Origin: Opitutus sp. GAS368
Lineage (GTDB): Bacteria; Verrucomicrobiota; Verrucomicrobiia; Opitutales; Opitutaceae
Reading direction: 5' to 3'
DNA: 8,838 nucleotides
NCBI GenBank assembly: GCA_945862035.1
Contig: CAMAXB010000118.1
Span: 1 to 8,838 of the forward strand
Shown here: piece after piece, positions 1 through 5,610 of the stretch
Position numbering within the stretch: the stretch's first letter is position 1
How the letters are laid out: each line of letters opens with the position of its first letter
Made by a program: the position numbers and the translations under genes
The notes under the pieces: model-generated
Database searches by the model: none
What the model saw: only the letters and a program-made list of their open reading frames with translations
Told to the model about the DNA's origin: nothing

Positions 1-280
1 CCTTCGCCTGCATCCCGATGGGCGGGGCGAATGGGTTCGCCTCGGGCTCGCGCCGCACGCCGGCCAGCGGCTCCAGGATATTGTCGGTGCGAACGTCTGG
101 CAGGGAACCCGGCTCGTGTCCGGCGGCCGCTGGGCCCTGGTGTCCTGCACCGTCGTGCCCGAATTCGTCTGGTCCGATTTCGAGCTTGCGGACGGGCCCG
201 CGCTCGCGGCCGCCTATCCGGTCTGGGCCGAGGGCATTCGGGCGCTCACACGCCCCCACCCGCCGGCCGGCCGGCGCTGA
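1..280 (+). CDS. DUF985 / cupin_5 family protein, C-terminal part (5' end outside window)
   Basis: The reading frame is open from base 2 to the TGA at 278-280 and gives about 92 residues with no in-frame stop. No ATG lies in this frame, so the start is upstream of the window. The translation reads like the second half of a DUF985 (cupin_5, YML079w-like) beta-barrel: a WVRLGLAPHAGQRLQ strand, then VWQGTRLVSGGRWALVSCTV, then VPEFVWSDFELADG, and a final helix around AAAYPVWAEGIRALTR. The family normally shows 'V.AG.WQGA.L..GG..ALVGCTVAPGFEF.DFELA'. Here the Pro-Gly before the last strand is Pro-Glu, and the strand before WQG reads VGAN rather than VPAG. These small proteins have sugar-binding-like cupin folds, but no firm biochemical role is known. 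The stop codon lies 3 bp from the stop of the convergent ABC ATPase gene, so the two genes meet tail to tail without a spacer. Confidence 0.85.
   Translation, partial: LRLHPDGRGEWVRLGLAPHAGQRLQDIVGANVWQGTRLVSGGRWALVSCTVVPEFVWSDFELADGPALAAAYPVWAEGIRALTRPHPPAGRR
261..276. repeat. Perfect 16-bp GC palindrome at the convergent gene junction
   Basis: CGCCGGCCGGCCGGCG is its own reverse complement. It covers the last codons of the DUF985 gene and lies 7 bp beyond the stop codon of the opposing ATPase gene. As RNA it could fold into a short all-GC hairpin on either transcript, so it may help end both. There is no T-tract on either side, and in a GC-rich coding end such a palindrome can be chance. 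Confidence 0.4.
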
Positions 281-283
281 GGG

Positions 284-1006
284 TCAGTCGGCCTTCGGCC
301 CGGGGGAACGGACATCGGATGCAACCCGCCCGTCCTTGAGCGTGATGATGCGATCCGCGCGCTCGGCCAGCTCATGGTCGTGCGTCACCATGATCACCGC
401 CTTGCCCGCCTCGCGGGTCAGGGCCTGCAGGAGTGCAAAGACTTCGTCGGCATTGCGGCTGTCCAGATTCCCCGTCGGTTCATCGGCCAGCACCAACAAC
501 GGATCGTTGGCCAGCGCGCGCACGATGGCAACGCGCTGCTGTTCCCCGCCGGAGAGCTGGTGCGGGCGCTTGGCGAGCTTGTCGCCCAACCCCACGCGAT
601 CGAGCAGGGCCCGCATCCGGGGCTCCTCGCGCTCCGCGCGATCATTGCCCGCCACGCGGCAGGGCATCAGGGCGTTCTCCAAGGCGCTGAATTCCGGCAG
701 GAGGTAGTGGAATTGAAAGATGAAGCCCAGGCGTTCTCTTCGCACCCGCGCCGCTTCGTCTGGCTCGAGGCGGCTCGCATCCTGACCGTCGAGGACGAGG
801 CGGCCCTCACTCGGCGTATCCAACAGGCCCAGCAGATTGAGCAGGGTAGTCTTGCCGGAGCCGGACGACCCCACGATGGCGAGGAACTCGCCCGGGCTGA
901 CAGCAAAGCTCACGTCCGCCAGCGCGCGCGTCTCGATCTCACCGGTGTAGACCTTGCCGACGGCGTCGAGTACCAGCAGCGGGGAAGGGGGGGCGGAGGT
1001 GCTCAT
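284..1006 (-). CDS. ABC transporter ATP-binding protein, LolD/MacB-type
   Basis: This 240-residue cytoplasmic nucleotide-binding subunit powers the permease encoded just upstream. All ABC motifs are intact: Walker A GSSGSGKT (46-53), Q-loop Gln98, signature LSGGEQQR (151-158), Walker B LLVLADE (170-176) with catalytic Glu176, D-loop GNLD (179-182) and switch His209. The segment IFQFHYLLPEFSALENALMP (96-115) is close to the LolD subfamily pattern. The length is normal for LolD-like ATPases, which run about 220-240 residues. The ATG at 1006-1004 overlaps the permease stop as ATGA, a sign of translational coupling. It is the last gene of a three-gene minus-strand operon. An adaptor subunit in the same operon favours an export role like MacAB or DevBCA over lipoprotein sorting, but the substrate cannot be read from the sequence. 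Confidence 0.93.
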   Translation of the reverse strand: MSTSAPPSPLLVLDAVGKVYTGEIETRALADVSFAVSPGEFLAIVGSSGSGKTTLLNLLGLLDTPSEGRLVLDGQDASRLEPDEAARVRRERLGFIFQFHYLLPEFSALENALMPCRVAGNDRAEREEPRMRALLDRVGLGDKLAKRPHQLSGGEQQRVAIVRALANDPLLVLADEPTGNLDSRNADEVFALLQALTREAGKAVIMVTHDHELAERADRIITLKDGRVASDVRSPGPKAD

Positions 1007-2259
1007 TGGCCGCGGATAACCTTGATCGGATCGACGCGCGACGCGCGCCAGGCCGGATAGAGGGAGGCGAAGAAGCCCGTCGCCAACGCGAGGCCGTTGC
1101 CGATCAGGAAATTGCCCAAAGTCAGTGCAATCGGAAACAGATCCGACGCCTTACCGGTGGTGGCGGAGATGGTTTTGAGGCTGCCCAGCCAGGCCAGCAG
1201 TCCGAGCGAGGCCAGCGTGCCGAGCAGCGCGCCGATCAGTGAAAGGATCAGGCCCTGCAGGGTGAAGATGCGCAGGATCTGACGCGAGGACGCGCCCATC
1301 GCCTTGAGGATGCCGATCTCGCGGTACTTGTTGGTCACCGCCATCACCATCAGCGCCGCGATCGCGAGCCCGGCCGAAAGGGTGGTGAAGGCGACGATCA
1401 TCTGCGACGAGCCCGACTGCGCCCGCAGGCCGCTGAGCGTGCGCTCATTGTCCTGCATCCAGCTCTCGATCCTGAAAGGCAGCTGCTGCCGAAGCTCTCC
1501 CGCGACCCGCTCCGCCTCGAAGACATCGGTGACCTTGAGGCCGAAACCCGTGATGGCGTTGCCGATCCCGAGCAGCGACTGCGCGTCCCGCACCGGCACG
1601 AAGACCGCGCCGCCGTCCACCGAGCCGAAGCCCGTGTCAAAGATACCCGCCACCGTGACATTGCTGACATTCCCCTCTGCGCTAAGCAGCCGGACGCGGT
1701 CCCCGAGCGAGACGCCCAGATCCCGGGAAAGCCGCAGGCCGATCGCGGCCTCGCCGCCGTTCAAGGCGAAAAAGCGTCCGCTCACCAGATTGCTCTGGAT
1801 GTCCACGATGCGGTTGTAGTCCTCCGGCACTACACCCAGCAGGCGCGCCGGGATGCGCTTGGTCTCGCGGGAGATCACGGCGCTGCCCTCGGTGGAGGGT
1901 ACCAGCGTCAGCAGATCGTCGCGAACGAGGCTCCGGATCCGCTCGAGCCAGGGCTGCCAGCCCTCGATCTTGCGCTGGCGCTGTTCAAGCTTCGCGACCC
2001 GCCCGACCGCCAGCGGATCCCCCTCGGCGGACTCGCGCTCCCAGAGGGCCTGGGGCTGTCGCTCCTCCGGCATGATGCGCACGTGCGCGATGGAGTCCGT
2101 CACATTGTTCACAATGCGGACCTGGAGGCCGTTGATCAGCGACGAAATGAAGATGATCAGCGTGACGCTGGTTGCGACCACGCCAATGGTCAGCAGCGTC
2201 TGCCCGCGGTTGTAGGCGAGCTGGCGAAGCGCGACGGAAAGGGTGAACGGAGTGGCCAA
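1003..2259 (-). CDS. ABC transporter permease, FtsX/MacB-PCD (LolC/E-like) family
   Basis: This 418-residue inner-membrane permease has the type VII ABC layout. TM1 is near residues 21-43. A large extracytoplasmic MacB-PCD-like domain follows (about 44-286), with ISRETKRIPARLLGV and GFGSVDGGAVFVPV as typical strands. Three C-terminal TMs lie near 287-309, 331-357 and 376-400. The coupling helix after TM2 reads KYREIGILKAMGASSRQI (311-328), and the tail YPAWRASRVDPIKVIRG (401-417) is characteristic of FtsX-like permeases. Only one permease gene is present, so the protein probably works as a homodimer, as in MacB. The start is TTG at 2259-2257, the first usable start in frame, and it places ALRQLAYNRGQ at the expected N-terminus. 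A GAAGG Shine-Dalgarno overlaps the adaptor's stop codon, 9 bases upstream of the TTG. The gap to the adaptor gene is 12 bp, and the 3' end overlaps the ATPase start by 4 bp. Confidence 0.92.
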   Translation of the reverse strand: MATPFTLSVALRQLAYNRGQTLLTIGVVATSVTLIIFISSLINGLQVRIVNNVTDSIAHVRIMPEERQPQALWERESAEGDPLAVGRVAKLEQRQRKIEGWQPWLERIRSLVRDDLLTLVPSTEGSAVISRETKRIPARLLGVVPEDYNRIVDIQSNLVSGRFFALNGGEAAIGLRLSRDLGVSLGDRVRLLSAEGNVSNVTVAGIFDTGFGSVDGGAVFVPVRDAQSLLGIGNAITGFGLKVTDVFEAERVAGELRQQLPFRIESWMQDNERTLSGLRAQSGSSQMIVAFTTLSAGLAIAALMVMAVTNKYREIGILKAMGASSRQILRIFTLQGLILSLIGALLGTLASLGLLAWLGSLKTISATTGKASDLFPIALTLGNFLIGNGLALATGFFASLYPAWRASRVDPIKVIRGQ

Positions 2260-2271
2260 GGAGCGAAGCCT

Positions 2272-3390
2272 TCAGCGGATTTCGGTCAGGCGGTACGTCC
2301 GGCCCGCGGTGACGCGCGTGGCCTGCCGGGCCACCCGGTCATCCGGGGCAATGCCGGTCAGCGCGACGGCCGTGGGGTTCTCGCCGAGCACAGTGACCGG
2401 AACGCGTTCAAACTGATCGCCGCGGGCTACCAGCACCGCCGTACCGTCGCGCGTGCGCAGCAGGGCGGACGGGGGCAGGGTCGTTGCATTCGGGTAGCGG
2501 CCGACCTCGACGTTCACGTCGACGGTCATGTTGGGGAGCACGAAGGCGGGTAGGGTTTCCGGCTTGAGCCGGACGCCGATCACCCCGCGGTCCCACTCCA
2601 CGCGCGGGCCGATCTGCGTGAGGCGGGCCTGAAACGGTTGGTCCCGGAAGGCCGGGGCGATGATGGTCGCGGGCTGGCCCGTCTTGAGGCGGCCGACATT
2701 GTTCTCGTCGGTCTCGGCATACACTTCGGTTTCGGTCATCTCGGCGAGCAGGTAGAGGGCGGCACCCGGCCCGACACTCTGGCCGGGCTCCACTGAACGA
2801 CGGATGATCACGCCGGCAAAAGGCGCGCGAACGATGCGCTTTTCCAACTGCCGGTCGAGCAGGCGCACCGTGCTGTCATCCTCGGCTAGGCGCGCGCGGG
2901 CCGCCGTTTCCGCCGCATCCAGACGGGCGGCCAGGCTTGAGGCCGCCTCAAGCTCGGCGGGGCTGTTCACCCCCGCGCGGGACAATTCCTGCGCCCGGCG
3001 CAGGTCCTTGCCCGCCTGTTCGGCGGAGAGCGCCGCCGCCTGAACGTCCGCCGCACGGGTGTCGCGTCGGGCCAGCGCCTGCTGGCGTTGCGCCTCGAAG
3101 TCGATCAGGCCGACCCGGAGCAGCGGTTGGCCGGACGTCACGAGGTCGCCTTCGCGGGCCAGGGCTTCCTCGACCATGCCGGAGACCTCGACCCCCACCG
3201 CGGCCTCGCGCACGGCGCGCAGGCGCCCGCTCACGACAACGAGATCGACGACGTCCTGGACAACCGGCGCGATGACTTCGGCGGAATCGGGCCGCGAGAT
3301 CCGCACGACGCCGACCGACAGGATCACGACCAAGACGGAAATCCAGATCCACCGGCGGCTGCGGCGTTTCGGGGTAGGGGCAGGGGGCAT
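2272..3390 (-). CDS. Periplasmic adaptor (membrane-fusion protein), HlyD/MacA family
   Basis: This 372-residue adaptor should link the inner-membrane permease to an outer-membrane channel. A basic N-terminus (KRRSRR, 8-13) is followed by one membrane anchor (about 14-30) with no lipobox Cys. Two half-lipoyl motifs (about 62-95 and 187-215, the second starting RAPFAGVIIRRSVEPGQSV) flank an Ala/Glu/Arg-rich coiled-coil hairpin (about 97-185). A beta-barrel (about 220-295) and a membrane-proximal domain (about 300-370) follow. Domain order and length match MacA-type adaptors. It is the first gene of the minus-strand exporter operon, with the permease 12 bp downstream. The ATG at 3390-3388 is the natural start because it precedes the basic/TM segment directly. 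No Shine-Dalgarno is visible; a small dyad occupies that position instead. No TolC-type gene is present in the window. Confidence 0.93.
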   Translation of the reverse strand: MPPAPTPKRRSRRWIWISVLVVILSVGVVRISRPDSAEVIAPVVQDVVDLVVVSGRLRAVREAAVGVEVSGMVEEALAREGDLVTSGQPLLRVGLIDFEAQRQQALARRDTRAADVQAAALSAEQAGKDLRRAQELSRAGVNSPAELEAASSLAARLDAAETAARARLAEDDSTVRLLDRQLEKRIVRAPFAGVIIRRSVEPGQSVGPGAALYLLAEMTETEVYAETDENNVGRLKTGQPATIIAPAFRDQPFQARLTQIGPRVEWDRGVIGVRLKPETLPAFVLPNMTVDVNVEVGRYPNATTLPPSALLRTRDGTAVLVARGDQFERVPVTVLGENPTAVALTGIAPDDRVARQATRVTAGRTYRLTEIR

Positions 3391-3392
3391 GA

Positions 3393-3420
3393 CGTAAGTG
3401 TTACGGACCAGATTTTCTGG
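3393..3420. promoter_or_regulatory. Two adjacent 13-bp dyads (5-3-5) at the exporter operon start: candidate operator
   Basis: CGTAA-GTG-TTACG (3393-3405) and CCAGA-TTT-TCTGG (3408-3420) are perfect inverted repeats with 5-bp arms and 3-bp centres. They are separated by 2 bp, and their centres are 15 bp apart. The first ends 2 bp before the adaptor ATG, where a ribosome-binding site would normally lie. They could be protein-binding half-site pairs or a small mRNA hairpin affecting initiation. The arms are short, so chance cannot be excluded. Confidence 0.35.
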
Positions 3421-3549
3421 CGGTTGCGCGGAACGCGGTGGGTTCGAGGAAGATAGCGTGGGGAGCGGCGGACCCGAGGTCGATCCTGACCGCAGGTTAC
3501 CCTGAGGGAGGCCGGACGGAAAGTCGCCTTCAATTCATCCGGCGGTCGA

Positions 3550-3578
3550 AACCGGTGGCCCGGCGGCCCCCGCCGGTT
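3550..3578. repeat. GC-rich hairpin in the kinase leader region
   Basis: AACCGGTGG (3550-3558) and CCGCCGGTT (3570-3578) pair over 9 bp with one G-T wobble, around an 11-base GC-rich loop. The structure lies about 95 bp before the preferred kinase start. It could be part of the 5' leader of the kinase/regulator mRNA or a DNA dyad; no T-tract follows. Confidence 0.35.
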
Positions 3579-3672
3579 GGAGATGGGCCGTTCGCCGGGA
3601 CCAAGCGACCATTCATGAGGAAATGCCTTCGCCTTGCCGTCCGTTGGCCTAACCTCGGCCGGTTCCTGCTCC

Positions 3673-4746
3673 ATGACGATTCCGACCGCCCTGAGCAAAT
3701 CCAGCCCGCTAATGCGCCAGCACCTGCTGTTTCAGCTGGTGGCATGGTCGTTCTTCTTCGTGGTCGATGTGCTGATGCTGACCACCTACGAAGGCGCGTC
3801 GCTGTCCAAGGTCCTCCGGCTGGCGTGCGGGGTGGTGATCACCGCCCTGATTTCCGAGGGCATCTGGCAGGCGGCCAAATGGATTGATTGGGACCCGCAG
3901 GCCTGGCTCCGCCTTCCCGTTTTCGTGGTCATGGCCTGCCTCGCGGGCGGCGTGCTGGCGGCAAATCTGGTCCTGCCGATCGAACAGTGGCTTGCCGTAT
4001 CCGGTCCGGAGCCACGGCCGCCGCCCTCCCGCTGGTCAGCGCTGGTGGTGTTTCACAGCATGATCCTGCTGCTGTGGTCGGTCTTCGCCACCGCCTTCTA
4101 TTTCTATGACCGGGCCCGCCAGGCTGAACTGGAGCGTGCGGACTTCGCGGCGGCCGCCCGCGAGGCCCAATTGCAGAGCCTGCGCCTGCAAATCAACCCC
4201 CACTTCCTGTTCAACAGCTTCGCCACGCTCCGCGCCCTGGTGGAGATCAATCCGGAGCTGGCGCGCGAGGCCATCACCCGTCTCTCCGGCATGATGCGGT
4301 ACGCCCTCCAAGGTGCCAGCGCCCGGACCGTGGCCCTGGCCGAGGAACTGGAGATGGTTGATTCCTATCTCGGCATCGAGGGCCTGCGTCTGGCTGATCG
4401 GCTGCGGGTGGCGCGCGACATTGCCCCCGATGTCGGGACCCTGCGTGTCCCGCCGCTCTGTCTCCAGACGCTCGTCGAGAATGCCGTGAAATTCGGCGCG
4501 GCCAACCGGCGCGGCGGGGGCGATGTCACGGTCACTGCGCGCCGTGCCGAGGGCCGGCTACTCCTGCGCGTCACCAATACGGGCGCGATGGATGCGCCCT
4601 CGGAATCCACCGGCCTCGGTCTGGCCAATCTCCGCGCCCGTCTCGCCCACCTTTACCGCGGCGCCGCCTCGCTTGACCTGAAGGCGGATGGTCCTGACCG
4701 CGTCGTGGCCGAACTGCTGCTCCCCTTAACTCCCCCCGCCGCATGA
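3673..4746 (+). CDS. Sensor histidine kinase, LytS/YehU type (His_kinase PF06580 + HATPase_c)
   Basis: This is an inner-membrane sensor kinase of 357 residues from the ATG at 3673. Four predicted TM segments (about 17-37, 46-64, 80-100 and 122-144) are joined by short loops, so no separate periplasmic or PAS sensor is visible. After a short coiled linker (EAQLQSLRLQ) comes the His_kinase motif INPHFLFN with phospho-acceptor His177. HATPase boxes follow: N-box LVENAVKFG (Asn270), D-region VTNTG (300-304) and G-box GLGLANLRARL (314-324). An in-frame TTG at 3634 would add 13 residues unlike a membrane-protein start, and an ATG at 3712 would still leave all TMs. I prefer 3673, but no clear Shine-Dalgarno supports any of the three. 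The stop overlaps the regulator start as ATGA, so kinase and LytTR regulator are a coupled pair. Confidence 0.92.
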   Translation: MTIPTALSKSSPLMRQHLLFQLVAWSFFFVVDVLMLTTYEGASLSKVLRLACGVVITALISEGIWQAAKWIDWDPQAWLRLPVFVVMACLAGGVLAANLVLPIEQWLAVSGPEPRPPPSRWSALVVFHSMILLLWSVFATAFYFYDRARQAELERADFAAAAREAQLQSLRLQINPHFLFNSFATLRALVEINPELAREAITRLSGMMRYALQGASARTVALAEELEMVDSYLGIEGLRLADRLRVARDIAPDVGTLRVPPLCLQTLVENAVKFGAANRRGGGDVTVTARRAEGRLLLRVTNTGAMDAPSESTGLGLANLRARLAHLYRGAASLDLKADGPDRVVAELLLPLTPPAA

Positions 4747-5477
4747 AGACCGTTCTGATCGACGACGAAGAGCTGCCGCGCCGCGAGCTGCGCCGCATGC
4801 TCGAGCGCTATCCCCAAATCGAGGTGGTCGGCGAGGCCGCGGACGCCACCGAGGCCCGGGTGGTGATCGCCCGGGAAAAGCCGGATCTCCTCTTCCTCGA
4901 CGTTCACATGCCGGAGGAATCCGGCCTCGACCTACTGGCGACGCTGCCGGCCATTCCGCGCGTCATCTTTGTCACCGCCTACGACCAGCATGCCCTCCGC
5001 GCCTTCGAGTTTGGTGCGGTCGATTACCTGCTCAAGCCGGTCGAGACCGCCCGCCTCCGCCAGGCCGTGGAGCGATTGGGCGCGGAGTCGCCCGAGGCCG
5101 AGCCTGAACTGGCGGACGCCGAGTCGCCCGACATCGTCCCGCTCACACTCGACCAGAAGGTCCTTCTGCGCGATGGCGACCGCACGTGGTTCCTCCCCGT
5201 GACCGCAATCCACGGTGCCGAATCCTGCGGCGCCTACGTGAAGCTCTGGCTCGAGCACGACGCCCCGGTCATTCACCGCTCACTCGCCTTCCTTGAGCGG
5301 CGCCTGCCGCCAACACTCTTTTTCCGGGCGAGCCGGACCGAAATGGTCAATGTCCAGAGCGTCACCGCAGTCGAGCCATGGTTCAGCGGCGGACTGCGCC
5401 TGATGCTCAAATCCGGCCGGCAGGTCGAGGTGTCGCGCCGTCAGGCGCGAGCGTTTCGCGAGCGCACGCTGCTCTGA
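4743..5477 (+). CDS. LytTR-family response regulator (receiver + LytTR DNA-binding domain)
   Basis: This 244-residue transcription factor is the partner of the upstream kinase. The receiver domain (about 2-115) has the acidic pocket DDE (7-9), phospho-acceptor Asp53 in LFLDVHMP, the switch Thr78 in FVTAY and conserved Lys98 in YLLKPV. A short Glu/Ala/Pro-rich linker (113-130) leads to a LytTR domain (about 135-243) with LLRDGDRTWFLPVTAIHGAES, YVKLWLEH, VIHRSLAFLERRLP and FFRASRTEMVNV. This domain binds DNA as beta-strands, usually at direct repeats. Length and architecture match LytR/AgrA/AlgR-type regulators. The ATG overlaps the kinase stop by 4 bp. The divergent exporter operon is a plausible target and autoregulation is also possible; both are inferences from gene order. 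Confidence 0.95.
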   Translation: MKTVLIDDEELPRRELRRMLERYPQIEVVGEAADATEARVVIAREKPDLLFLDVHMPEESGLDLLATLPAIPRVIFVTAYDQHALRAFEFGAVDYLLKPVETARLRQAVERLGAESPEAEPELADAESPDIVPLTLDQKVLLRDGDRTWFLPVTAIHGAESCGAYVKLWLEHDAPVIHRSLAFLERRLPPTLFFRASRTEMVNVQSVTAVEPWFSGGLRLMLKSGRQVEVSRRQARAFRERTLL

Positions 5478-5487
5478 AGGTCGAGCG

Positions 5488-5505
5488 GGTCGGAGTGCTC
5501 GGACC
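5488..5505 (+). terminator. Short hairpin downstream of the response regulator
   Basis: GGTCGGAG (5488-5495) and CTCGGACC (5498-5505) form a near-perfect stem with one G-G mismatch and a 2-base centre, 10 bp after the regulator stop. There is no T-tract, so intrinsic termination is uncertain. It may act together with the larger repeat structure that follows. Confidence 0.3.
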
Positions 5506-5516
5506 GATGGGACTTA

Positions 5517-5596
5517 GAGGACGGATCGGACGGATAGGACGGATGTTCCGGACCCAATCATAGGTCCCCTCCGTCCTCTCCGTCCCCTCCGTCCTC
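5517..5596. repeat. 80-bp compound inverted repeat of 9-bp GGACGGA units between convergent genes
   Basis: The left arm (5517-5543) is three 9-bp units, GAGGACGGA, TCGGACGGA and TAGGACGGA. The right arm (5570-5596) is three complementary units, TCCGTCCTC, TCCGTCCCC and TCCGTCCTC. The arms can pair at 24 of 27 positions. The interval contains a second stem, GGACC (5550-5554) with GGTCC (5563-5567), around the loop CAATCATA. One more TCCGTC follows at 5599-5604. The element fills the space between the stop codons of the LytTR regulator (plus) and the threonine-synthase-like gene (minus). A two-way terminator or mRNA-stabilising hairpin is plausible, although no T-tract is present. The 9-bp periodic build also fits a dispersed REP-like intergenic repeat family. 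Confidence 0.75.
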
Positions 5597-5610
5597 TCTC
5601 CGTCGAGCGC

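Larger units (their letters stand above)
3391..3672. other. Divergent intergenic control region between exporter operon and kinase/regulator operon
   Basis: About 280 bp separate the adaptor ATG (minus) from the preferred kinase ATG (plus). Both operons must be started from here. I find no convincing TTGACA/TATAAT-type pair on either strand. The region does contain two 13-bp dyads beside the adaptor start, one GC-rich hairpin near the middle, and two similar 9-mers, CCGTTCGCC (3588-3596) and CCGTTGGCC (3641-3649). Short open frames crossing the region on both strands show no family resemblance and I do not call them genes. Confidence 0.6.

Noticed and set aside
18..707. Open frame on the plus strand from 18 running into the ABC ATPase
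   Set aside because: It is out of frame with the DUF985 fragment and antisense to all ATPase motifs. Its Ser/Arg/Pro-rich translation is the usual frame shadow.
3324..3698. Minus-strand open frame of 124 codons across the divergent control region
   Set aside because: It overlaps the adaptor start in another frame and the region where the promoters must lie; its composition is Arg/Pro-rich without family resemblance.
3438..3887. Plus-strand open frame of 149 codons across the divergent region into the kinase
   Set aside because: It overlaps the membrane segments of the kinase in another frame and has no domain or convincing start signal.
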